Of a stretch of 64,000 nt of DNA, positions 36,769 through 51,215 are shown in pieces. The position numbers and the translations under genes were made by a program. The DNA is from Amanita rubescens (taxonomy: Eukaryota > Basidiomycota > Agaricomycetes > Agaricales > Amanitaceae), in NCBI GenBank assembly GCA_015039365.1, contig WION01000033.1, positions 186,001-250,000 on the forward strand. Reading direction: 5' to 3'. A model generated the notes under the pieces. It worked only from the letters and a program-made list of their open reading frames with translations. It ran no database searches and was not told the DNA's origin. Position 1 is the first letter of the stretch; each line of letters begins with the position of its first letter.

Positions 36769-39214
36769 CTCGATGTCAAAGTCAGTTATTTGGTAGTATT
36801 TGCACGTTCGCCCAAGTCCAATGCCACTCGGGCGAGGGTGAAGCGGAATGGTGGTGAGCAAGGCCATCAGCAAAACGCGTTTTTCTTTCTATGATGCTTT
36901 TAGCATCTCATCCCACTTTTACACCTTACGTGGCTACTTTTGGTACCTTATGTATCTTAAACTACCTTGCGCTGAAATATGACAAGTAGCTTACATGTCA
37001 GAAAATGTAGACAAGGACAAAAAAGCAATTAAAAGGCAATTCAAGCTGGAAAAAAAGAAGTTAAGCAAAAGTAGTCGTTCGAGAGTGACAATAGCCCGAG
37101 TCCGCGCTCATACTTGAGGTATTCAAATTTGATTTCAATTACTCTGGTTTCCAGGATGCGTTTTCCACTTCCCTAACTCTTTCAACCGCTACACGACGCG
37201 CTGCTTTCGAATATGCGCTATCCCTCTTCTCCTGGTGTTCCAATCCTCTTTCATCGCACAAGGACGGCGTTGCGTGGGTGCAGACAATCCAACCAGGTAG
37301 TCCCCGGCACGAAGGTGTCAATTGATTTCCGGCTTATACTTGCGATGGACACGTTGGAAGGCCGAAAGAACGTGAATGGGAGGGCGCGTTGCTGAACGCG
37401 CCGGAGGTGGAGTGACGAAATCAGAAGTGGGATGCGCGGTTCGACCAACTCTAGAGATGGGAGGTGGTGCAAGGTCTGCTGGAATGGTGCTGGCGGTCAG
37501 TTTGGGCGGGATTACATGCCCTGAACCAAGTCCCGAGCATTTTTTGCCCTTGACGCTGCCAGGATGGATCAGCCGACACTTTGCCGATGGTCATGGTATT
37601 GGCAGCGGGTGGAGCTGGACGTGATGGCGCAGCTGGCTTGGATGCGAGTAGAGCAGAGCAGATCAAGGAGAGGGAGACAGTGGGGTGAACCGCGATGGTG
37701 CAATCTAAGCCGTCGCATATTCGGATTGACGGGACCGGCGAGCCTGGCTGGCGCGAGAGGGTTAGGTGCATGACTGCAGGAAAACATCATTCCGCAGACG
37801 GTGGGAGGCGTCTAGCTGCTGCCGATGGTGTAGAATCTGCAGGCAGAGGCTTCGCGCTGTTCATTAATCACTTCGATCTTGACCGAGCAGAGCCACCACA
37901 CCATTTGGACCTTCGAACAAGCTGCTGACACGAACACACTGATTCTACTGAGTGTTACCCTGGTGACGCTGGGGCGTGCTGAAGGACCTCGAGGTGCATC
38001 AAATTCCCAGGCTGCTAGCGCTCAACGCCATCCTAGACCGCATATCTAAAGCATCATGACCCGCACTTCCGGACCTCGAATCTTGCAATCAGGACGAACG
38101 CATCATGGCAACTGCCACGCCGAGGAGGAGGAGGAGGTAAAGAACGGGATTCGTTGGGCGGTGAGAGCTTTCAGAGGAGATACGAGCGGCCTTTGAAAGC
38201 AATGGCCGGGACGTCGATTGGGTGGTTATGTGAGTAATCATATCGTTTTCGCCTTCCGGAGACTGACAAGACGTAGGAGCAGGGTACACCCTTCGGATTC
38301 GGAAAGGATGGTTCATTGGACAGTGCGCGGGTACCAGGAGGGGATAGCGCGCTTCACGCTTCACGTCCTCCGGCACGGAAGGGTGGTGGATGGATGGCAA
38401 GCGGGAATCGCAAGCGACCCGGCGTCACCGCTGTTACCGCTTGTAAGATCCGTGGAGGCGAAAGACGGTACTGCAAATGGGAAGGAATGGGAATAGAAGA
38501 TACGGAAGGCGGGGGTGAAGGTGGATGTGACGGGGGCGAAACTATACTTTGGAACACTGGACAATATCATTTACGACATGTCTGAATTGGTGCAAAATAC
38601 AAACATACCTCGTTGATCTTAGCAGTTCCGACGAGTCAGAATATAGAAATGGTGGGCAGCCCGAACCAAACTATGTATATCGTAGGGGGTAATTGCTATC
38701 ATTTTGGTTCTTGGACCGCCGTCGTAAAGCTATAGTATCTGTTGTTGGAGGGGTAGCCCACTTAAATATTGTGCTACGTCTGGAAATTTCTATAACATAC
38801 TGGTGAAGCTTCTTGAGTTGGAGAACGCCGTAATATACGGAGTCCCTCACATTGTATTAAGGAACAAGGATGAGTAGTCACCCACAGACCATGGGCAGAC
38901 CAGAAAACCAGGGTCGTGGCGGTTGACGTTGAGATTGAAGGAGGGGCAGCAGCGGGCGGGTAACGTGTCAAGAGAGTGCGAGCTCAGATATTAGCTGGGA
39001 GAAATTGTCCAGAAACTGCTAGCCACGCAAACACGGCGAACGACGGTGCTGGGGTTCACCCAGCAATTGAAGCTAAGGTGAAGGCACCGTGCTACGCCTA
39101 TGCATACGCAACGTTAGTTCCGCAGACGAACGCAGGAGACAGCAGAAAAAATTTACCACGTAATCTGCCCAGCTACAAACAAGTGCAACCAACCAACTTC
39201 GGTACCACTCCGTT
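36769..39214. other. Long region without a supported gene
   Basis: Includes a GC-rich section (37370-38560) with open frames on both strands, all lacking families or splice-consistent extensions. An unrecognised or decayed gene here cannot be excluded. Confidence 0.3.
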
Positions 39215-40733
39215 ATGCTCAAGGAATACGGCAATTTCTTCCGCAGCATCTCGCAGACATTAAATAATGACAGAGAATTCTGTTCGCTGCTTAGCATCGC
39301 CGTAACGAAAGGCGAAACCGACACTTGCGTAACCCACCTACTTGCCGCTCTCAACAAAATCGACGCGCCTGCATCTTTATACAACCATAATGATATATTT
39401 GGCACGTTTCTATGCTACTGCAATCTTGATTCATCCTCGCAACACATAGGACATAACTTGCGGCAGGCTATCAAGTCGCGGAAACGAATATGTGCATTCC
39501 GCAGAAATTACCATCGCAAAATTATACGAGATGCAGGTCTAAATTGGAAATCTCCAAAACAGAAGATCGCCAGAGACCAAAGGTTCAATGATGCTCGAAA
39601 GATATATGCCCCATATCTTCATACCCCCTACCCTCCTCGTGGAGAATGGATCGTCGAGCATCCTGATATCATGCATTTATGGAAGCAATATCTCACGAAG
39701 CAAAAACTTCCTGACAAACGACGATCTCATTCACCGCTACACATGATCGATGCAGATCATCTTTTCGCATTGATAGAACCCGACGAAGATGCAATCGTAT
39801 ATGACAAAGATTCAGGGGAGATTGTACTCATCGTTTATCGCAACATATGTGCTGTCGGCGAACTTGTAAAGAAAGCAGATTCTGTCGTAATTCAGGCACT
39901 GGATGTATTGAAAAATTGTCGTGTGAGTACAGATTTCAAGTATGCCACCACCATCTAGATCGCTTATTCATTATCCAGCTTGAAGACACAGGTTCTATAG
40001 TTCAAATAGGATATTCGACTGGATCTCGCAGTGCTCCTACCTTTGATTGGGCTCGCAACATTATATCTAAGCGCACGACAAAACAGGTCACCGAAAATCT
40101 CGACATCGCGACCAGCGCCGTTTTTGCTATGTTCTGGAACTTATGCCGAGCATGGTTACCATGTTCCGTAATCCAAGACATTGCAAACTTTACAAGTGCG
40201 AATCAAATAGCCCTAATGGATGGCCATCGCAGAAAGGACACTACCTATGGAACATACACAGTTAATATAAACGACATCGAAATTGAATTTCACGAAGCTC
40301 TTCTTGCGCCACCATCTGGAGTGATGTCGACAAACTATTCCAGGTAGGTTGTTACGACGAATATAACTACAATGCTAAATTTGCAGTTATTAGAGTGATA
40401 CACCGCGAAGATCAACCACACAAATGGGCGATCACATGGACAACCGAGCGAACGCGCGAAGACGACATAGGTGGAGCATTTTTCATTGCTCAGTATGGGA
40501 TACGAGTTTCAGGTGCCAAAAATACACTTATCGCATGGCAGCCGAATCATTTTCATGGCACAAGCCTACAGTACTTCTCCCCCGAAGACGATAATCCAGA
40601 TTGCGTTCAGAGAGGATTAGCCATCGTTACGCCTAAGCGACTGCCACAAGTATGGAGTCAATACAAAGAAAAAAAGATTACCAGACAAGAAGCGACACGT
40701 TCTATATACCGAGATGAAGAGATAGAGTATTGA
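39215..40733 (+). CDS. Putative 2-oxoglutarate/Fe(II) dioxygenase, TET/JBP-like fungal family
   Basis: Three exons, 39215-39922, 39979-40343 and 40394-40733, join in phase to about 470 residues. The C-terminal half resembles the basidiomycete TET/JBP-type oxygenases (5-methylcytosine or thymine oxidation in the wider family): a PPSGVMSTNYSR lead-in, HREDQPHKWAITWTTERT carrying the first metal-ligand His (about 361) and an acidic partner, and WQPNHFHGTSLQ with the distal His (about 412). The acidic ligand reads E in HxE, or the next D, so activity needs checking. The N-terminal 230 residues are basic and possibly DNA-binding. In mushrooms these genes are often expanded beside KDZ transposons; no KDZ transposase is visible here. 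Confidence 0.55.
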
Positions 40734-41217
40734 ACAATAGTTCTACGTAGTACGTACCACAGAGGAGAAAAATTGCCATAAGCTATTTGATCTTGTTTGA
40801 CGAGTTGGTGGTCGCGAGTCGGTATTAACTGACGACGTAGAAACACCGAAAGATTGAGTTCCCGCTAACTACAATCTTTCAGATTCTACCAGCTAAACTT
40901 TTTTTATTATTCTACTTCAATATATATGAAAAAAATGCAAATCGCGTTGAGAATGAGCTTAGACATTGGTTTGTTTATTTCGAAAGGTCTCGGCCATCAG
41001 TCGGCATCTTAACGCGTCACAAAACTCGTCCCGATTACTCCTCTCAGTCGTCCTCGGAATTTGGCCTCAGAATAAGCACTGATTATCCTTTAATAACATG
41101 GTGAGACTACCATCCATTCCCAGTGAAACATTGACTGACCTTCTGGCAACAGCCTAGGAAGGTATGTGAGCGAAAGACACGCCATCTCCAGAGTCTTACA
41201 TTCACCCTCAGCCTGAA
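40734..41217. other. Intergenic
   Basis: No gene, repeat or RNA gene recognised. Confidence 0.4.
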
Positions 41218-41595
41218 TGGACGGAAAAAATCAATCTAAAAGTAAAGGTGGAGGAGGGACTGGGACTTGATACTGGCATCACCTCAATCGATGTCGTGCT
41301 GGCAGAAGTGCATGGAAGCCGATATGTGTTTGCGGGATTCAACCGGATCTTGTGGCCGCAACTCCAGTACTTCTTCTGGAACAGCATAACGGAGTCATGC
41401 GATCGCATTACAAACCCTGTGGGTAAAGACAAAATCATCGAGCAGATCAAGAAAGACATTACGAAGGTCACAGTTGAGGCATACGATACAGAGGATGATG
41501 CAGAGGATGATGCAGAGGATGATGCAGAGGATGATGCAGAGGATGATGCAGAGGATCATCAGGAAAACACCAAATTGCGAACTAGATATAATTAA
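41218..41595 (+). CDS. Hypothetical protein exon with EDDA repeats
   Basis: A frame of about 125 codons that may follow an acceptor (TTCACCCTCAG, ending at 41213) and ends at 41595. It has a mixed globular-looking part and then an acidic tail made by a 12-bp microsatellite. No recognised family. Upstream exons are not resolved. Confidence 0.3.
   Translation, partial: WTEKINLKVKVEEGLGLDTGITSIDVVLAEVHGSRYVFAGFNRILWPQLQYFFWNSITESCDRITNPVGKDKIIEQIKKDITKVTVEAYDTEDDAEDDAEDDAEDDAEDDAEDHQENTKLRTRYN
41491..41556 (+). repeat. 12-bp microsatellite encoding acidic repeats
   Basis: GAGGATGATGCA is repeated about five and a half times without change, in frame as Glu-Asp-Asp-Ala. Confidence 0.9.
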
Positions 41596-42286
41596 TGATG
41601 GGTAGTGGTAGATTTGTCCTACCACTTTGTTTCAACTTGACATATCGTACATCTGGCAAGAGCGGCTGAGACTTTGGCTGTGGATTCAGGTTTCATTTCG
41701 CCACCGGTAAGTAGCCTAATGCTCAGGATTCACTGGTAGATGAATCTACGACGAGCAGCACCTTTCTTTTTTGAGTCCTGCTGGCGACTCGCCTCAACCT
41801 TCCTTGTCAGCCGCATTATGGCTACTGCTTCAGCGAACATGTCTGAGGGCGTAACTACCTCGACAAACACTGTCGCTACAGTCTCCAAGTTCTCGCCTCC
41901 GCCACCCTACTCAGGGCGAGCTATCAAGCTGAAGATAGTCGGAGATGGTCATGTCTGCACCTAATGATGCATGACTCGCTGCCCTCATGGAGCACTCTAT
42001 CTCCGTCAGGCCTTTAGCGTGGCTCACAAACTTCCACTTTCGACTTTGCTGTTCGCGTCCCTACCATTATTGCAGTTCCCACTCTCTGTGGCCGGTTGCC
42101 ATCGTTCGGACCTTCAGGTGGACCGTGGACCCCGTCCATGACCCAAATTGACCCAGGCGAGAAAGAGCGGATCTTCCCCTTTGCAGCACCATCCCGCAGC
42201 GCCATCACTGTGCTAACTCGTCTGCTGCCAGTGCCGAACGATGTGTACCATTCCCGGCGCCATCAACTCGGGCCCCGTGGCCCACG
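41596..42286. other. Intergenic or unresolved 5' region of the next gene
   Basis: The frame 41740-41964 is Ser/Pro-rich and could be an upstream exon, but no phase-consistent junction was found. Confidence 0.3.
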
Positions 42287-42917
42287 ATGGAGCCAGCCAC
42301 CACCGGGGATGTGAGGAACATGGGAGAGGCGATCCTGAATCGACTGGACGCAGTGACGATGCCGGCGCATATCAGTGGGTCTCAGAATGGACCCACACCG
42401 CCCCAACACCACGCCGCGACGCTGCCAACCACCTCCTCGCTACCAGCAGAGCATGTTGAAGACCCTGCGATGCCTGGAGTTCGCATCCCCGACCTTGCGA
42501 TCGGAGAGTGGAAGAAAGCCATAGATCAATGGCATCGTGGGGATCCGGCCGCTGGCTTCAGGCAGCTCAAGGTTTGGGAACCGCGGGAGTACCGAGGGAG
42601 GACGAGGAAGCTGATGGCGTCGAAACGGAGGACGAGGGAGTTGATTGCGATGGCGTACGAGCGGTGAGTCTGACTCCCTTCTCTCCCCCGGCCTTTTCCT
42701 TCCCCAAAAGCTCGCTCACCCGCCCATTAGCTGCGGCTCGGACGACACTTCCTTCCTCGATGCGTACCCTCAAGCGACATGCACCCTCTCGGAGCTGGCC
42801 GACGCGATCCGCAAGAAGTACGGCCTGCGCCGCAACAGCAAGAACGGTGCCCCCTCCGAGCGAGATAACCGACGCAGATCGCTGGACCACCAACGCCCCC
42901 AGCCCGAGACAGGCTGA
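42287..42917 (+). CDS. Hypothetical basidiomycete protein of a multi-copy family
   Basis: Two exons, 42287-42663 and 42731-42917, joined in phase by a 67-base GTGAGT-TTAG intron, give 187 residues. The pattern IPDLAIGEWKKAIDQWHRGD..LKVWEPREYRG, then RELIAMAYER and SFLDAYPQA, recurs in many short Agaricomycete proteins that appear repeated in genomes and often lie near transposons. It looks helical and basic and could bind DNA, but that is inference. The C-terminal tail is Arg/Asn-rich. Confidence 0.6.
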
Positions 42918-43648
42918 CGACGGTCGACCGAGGGCGCACCGTCGTTCGACTCTTTTCTTTTCTTCCATTCTCAATTCACTTTACGAGATACACTCCATAG
43001 CATACATACTCCATGGCCTACTGAATGGCACATATGTTTTTTTTTACCTTAGCACTTATCTAATGAAAATAAAATGCGCCTGTTTTTATTTTGGGCCCCA
43101 CGAAAAAAGGCTAACTTGGACGCGAGAGAGAGCGAGCGCATCACGGCGTACTACCGGCCATCACCGAAGGAAGGTTTGCTCCCGCCTGCTACAGTACTAC
43201 ATACTTACCACGACAGTGTTGCGAACACTAGGTCACACGTATGGACCACCAGGACCCCAACGTCTGAGTAAGCTTGCGGAGTTCAGAGCCGGACCCTCGG
43301 CCCAAAAAATTTCCGCAAGATTATCTACATAGAAACACTCTCGGATTTGGCACGCCATGTCCCTATTACGCAAATCGACATCCTGCCTGCAATATACCGG
43401 TTCGTACTGGCGGTCCATGTGATTGTCATGCTCCTAACCGGTCTATGATAGGGAAAACCTCAAACATGAGGCTAAGATAACTCTTCCAGTACCTAGCCAG
43501 TCAAACATCTTTGGTGTACCTCTAGAAGATTTGATGGGACAGCGTGGCGACGAGACTGACGCGATCTGACCTGCCCTAAGTCAACTTTTTCCAAAAATAG
43601 TACGCGTCACCGGCGCGTATGATCACCCGCATTTGTATAGCGTAAATA
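42918..43648. other. Intergenic
   Basis: 3' flank of the previous gene and promoter of the SNF2 gene. No other feature. Confidence 0.45.
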
Positions 43649-47682
<4,034 letters not shown>

Positions 47683-47699
47683 TACCGCGAAAAAGGTGT

Positions 47700-49838
47700 G
47701 GCGTGTAAACAATCATAATCAGATCTGTATAGGGGGAGCGCTGTGTAACTAGTGCAGATATCGCGAAGAATCATCACTTGAGTGCATTGCGTCGCAATCT
47801 TTCGTTCATCACGAAGGAGTTGGATAGTATTCAGTGGGTGCAAAGAGTTAGACCGCTTTTGGTTAGATAGTCAAATCGATCATAGGGTGCGAGACATCTA
47901 TCTTACTTCTACCCTCAATCAAACGATTTTCGGAACTCTACGTCACGGTTTCATCTGTGGGCACCAAACCATCTGGATGGGACGTAGCGTTGAACCAAGA
48001 CGGCGGGGGAGAAACTAAACCGTTGATAACTGCCAAGAATCCCTCCTCGCCTCTGAACGTCAAAGAGGACCCGCTAAAACCTGCATCTAATGCGTCAGCG
48101 ATTCTTTCGATACGTGGAATGAAGAGTTTAATTAACTTTCCTTTCGATTTAAATCCTTCAATTTTGAATAGTCCATCTGCGATATTACCTGCGGTCACAA
48201 TGGGGAACGCATCGCGAAAGAATTTGAGTACGACTCTGTTGAAGCCTGTCTCAACCCACGGCCACGGAAGCATCAACGTTACCCGAGTATCGTCCCGTTT
48301 TTTATAAAGCAGAGAAAGCTTGGCGTTGAGCGTCGTATTCCAGGATCCAGGAGTAGGGGTAGTCGCTGAGATCGCGCTGACCATGTCATCCAGCCAGTTG
48401 TGGTCGCGATCCTCAACGTCGAGGAAAAGCATGAGCTCTTCTAAACGAGTCTCGGGTACACTGATAGTCTCGACGGTTCTAGCTAGGTATAAGAGGGATT
48501 CCTGAATGTTCGGAAGGTTGACTACGAGATAGAGGGACCGGAGATAGTTAAGTCCGGCCAAGCTGATAACATCCCTGCCATCTACTGGTCATTAGCTAGG
48601 AATAGGTTGGAGAGGAGCAGATAGCATACACATATCTCTCCATATGTACAGTCTCAAATCTTGGAGAGTATCTGCGCATGAGGAAAGAGTTCCATTAATC
48701 AACGCATTCCTGCCCGGGCTGTCTAGCAATTGTAGATAGAGCGTAGTCAGGCAAGACAAGTCCAGAAGCTGTCGGCGCTGTATGACTTGCAGTAAACCCG
48801 ACATGGTATCCCACCGAGTCCCGTTGGACCCCGTGTGCATGGCCAAAGACGTGAGCGAAGGAACCCGGCCTGCAGTTGGAAGAATGCCTGAAAATGAAAT
48901 GAAACCCGAAACATCGAGCGATTTTAGGTTGTGAAATTCTCTGAACAAAGTTAGGGGCATATTCGCTACGCCCTCGAGAACAATTTCTTGTGCTCTTTTC
49001 AAAAGACATGTCAGAGCATCTCGCACTTGCTGCGATGTTTCATGCCAATCAAGGCGCATATCTGTAAATGGCCCGAGATGAATGGAACGAAGGCCTTTTG
49101 CGTGCTCCGAGATGAATGCGATGGCGCAGAATGAGTCTGGTCGTTCCTCGATTTCCTCGTCTTCCTCGACTTTTCCCTCCTCGACTCCTTCGCTTGTGTG
49201 CCGGCATTCCAAATTGACCTCGGCTTCCATGTCCGTATCGACCTCTGGTAGTGACCCTGTGTCATCTGGCTCATCGGCGAACCAATCGTCACAGAAGAGC
49301 AGGCTAAGGTTTTTGATATAACTAGCCAATGTTGCACCTCGTGGACGTGACTGCAGCAACTCTTCGAAAACGGTCAACCTCGCGTGTTGCGCGTACCCGT
49401 TTAAGATGATCGTAGAAAACAAGTGCGATTGTGCAAAGAGGCAGAAATCATGGCATGAGAGGGAGACGTTCTTTAGCGTTTCGAAGTCATCGGCAACGTA
49501 GTCGATGATAATGGCGGCGACCTCCGGCGGAAACTGGTGGGACATTGGTTAAGATCAAAACTTCCCCATGTGTCCGGCGATTAACGGCAATACTTACCAT
49601 TACCGATGCGGACTACGTGCAGCAGAACCGTGACTTGTCCAAATCCGGTCTTTCTCCGAGCTTTCAAACTGGATGTCTGTCGCTTGTCACCTGGGTTCTT
49701 TGGCGGATTCACATAATCAACACCAGCTATGCAAGACCTGAATACCCAAAAAGTCACATCTGGCCAACTCTTTTCTCGCTCCAAAACGTCCATGCGTCAA
49801 TGCGTCTCCAGATCATACACCTGCTTCTTAAACATGTG
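47700..49838. repeat. Segmental duplication, copy 1
   Basis: About 2.1 kb matching 61903-64000 at high identity, beginning at the shared TGTAAACAATCATAATCAGATC. It contains a complete F-box gene and its upstream region. Copies differ by many small indels. The right end of the match lies beyond the window for copy 2. Confidence 0.9.
47938..49545 (-). CDS. F-box protein, intact copy
   Basis: Two exons, 49545-48630 and 48581-47938, join in phase by a 48-base intron (GTATGC-CAGTAG) to give 519 residues. The N-terminus (PPEVAAIIIDYVADDFETLKNVSLSCHDF region, about residues 5-40) is the F-box-like helix set seen in large basidiomycete families; such proteins recruit substrates to SCF ubiquitin ligases. 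The rest shows leucine-rich spacing (LTTLYLQLL, LQDLRLYIW) without clear LRR consensus, plus an acidic, variable loop near residues 105-135. A duplicated, broken copy lies 14 kb away. Confidence 0.8.
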
Positions 49839-50052
49839 CTGCCGCAGATTGCCCATTTTGGCGTTAGGCGCTGTTGTTGTTGAGTTTGACGGAAGATGTT
49901 GCCGGAATGAAGGTGCGGAGTACATACACTGATCTAATCAGGTAGTGACAAGGCTTAGTCGAGTGAACAAAAACAAAGATTGTATATACAATCCCTTCTA
50001 ATTCGGCACGCAGATTTTGATTGAACGCTTTTTGGCGACGACTTCCAAGTGA
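49634..50052 (+). repeat. Interspersed repeat, forward copy
   Basis: About 420 bp that matches 32733-33164 in reverse and the window's last 157 bp (from 63844) directly. The beginning lies just upstream of the F-box gene start. It carries no gene. Confidence 0.85.
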
Positions 50053-50482
50053 TAAAAATCGTACATTGATGTAAAATAATGACTCATAATCATCCGATCT
50101 GCAAAAAACGGGTTTAACCCAATCGTGCCCTTGCCAATGTGCACGAGCCCCGACGTACGATATCCCGAGCCCCATGATCGCGGAGGTCTTGCCTGAGTGG
50201 GACGGATTTGTCCTCGGCGAATGCGCCGAGGAGCGCGAGGATGGTGTTGGCTTCGGTGCGGATGCCGGTGGCGAAGAAGGCTGGCTTGTGGAGGCGTTCG
50301 CTTTTTGTTGGGTGAATGTGCCTTGATGTGTTCCTCTGAGAAATAGGTATATTTGTTGACGTGATCGAGGTTGGCGTCAGTGCCCCATAATAAGCCCAGA
50401 TCGAGATGCAATGGCGCTCATCATGTCTGTGCGTTGTGGGTTAATTCTGAGAATCAATTAAAGATTAGAAGGGTACCCACCA
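50053..50482. other. Possible decayed exon on the minus strand
   Basis: A coding-like Ala/Leu-rich stretch reads on the minus strand at about 50150-50330, but no start, stop-free extension or family was found. Confidence 0.3.
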
Positions 50483-50802
50483 CGGTCCTTGACTGTTTCC
50501 CTCTTGCGCCTCCGCGGACTTTAAGCGCGCTACGCCGACCTGTCAACGAAGTTCTCACAGGAGATGGTAAACGTAAGCATAGAACGATAGGCACCCTCAC
50601 ACCGGGGATGGAAGCACGCATCATTGTAGAAGATGATGGAATACCTGACAGGACACCCGCCGCCCCAAACCAAGTTGGGAATTTGTGGCTTAAAGGAGGC
50701 AATGTCACCCTAGGGTTCTGGAATAATGAACAAGCAATGAAAGAAACATTCGTCGATGGATGGTTGAAGACGGGCGATAAATTTTGGGTGGATGAGGATT
50801 AA
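50483..50802 (+). pseudogene. Fragment of an adenylate-forming enzyme (acyl-CoA synthetase type)
   Basis: The frame shows the late core of AMP-binding enzymes: GTLTPGMEARII, GNLWLKGGNVTLGFWNN and GWLKTGDKFW (the WxxTGD-type motif). It stops directly after this, where the C-terminal lid domain should follow, and nothing before about 50500 belongs to the N-terminal core. It is a small relic inserted between repeats, not a working gene. Confidence 0.65.
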
Positions 50803-51063
50803 AATAAAGTGGCTAAACCATTCAATCTTCAACTCCGATTACGCAGTTTTGCGATCTGGGCCCTGGGGCATGAGGATTTCATTCGTAATCTTCCTTAGCT
50901 TAAAGTCAAGGCGCCCTTGCCATTCTTCCATCTCACTATCAAGTACCACAAGCCATTATTAGCTCTAGTGATAGCCTCATTATCGGCAACAGCCGTGATT
51001 TCGTAACACCTTGAAATATTCAAATATTTATACTGGGGGCGAAAGGGAAAGAAACGCAAATAA
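50803..51063. other. Intergenic
   Basis: No feature recognised. Confidence 0.4.
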
Positions 51064-51215
51064 CAATGGCCCCACCAGGTTCGTCCAAAACGCCAATGGC
51101 CCCACCAGGTTCGTCCAAAATGCCAATAACAATGGCCTCAGGTTCGTCCAAAACGCAACGCCAGGTTCGTCCAAAACACCGATAACAATGGCCCCAGCAG
51201 GTTCGTCCATCAAAA
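51064..51215 (+). repeat. 30-bp minisatellite at the 5' end of the MACPF-like gene
   Basis: Units of about 30 bp around ATGGCC-CCAGGTTCGTCCAAAA occur about five times; two adjacent copies at 51066 and 51096 are nearly identical. Later units have indels that change the frame, so several ATGs are in different frames. Confidence 0.8.

Noticed and set aside
37139..38585. Overlapping GC-rich frames suggesting a gene
   Set aside because: Frames exist on both strands equally, with no family, no consistent splice sites and no start context.
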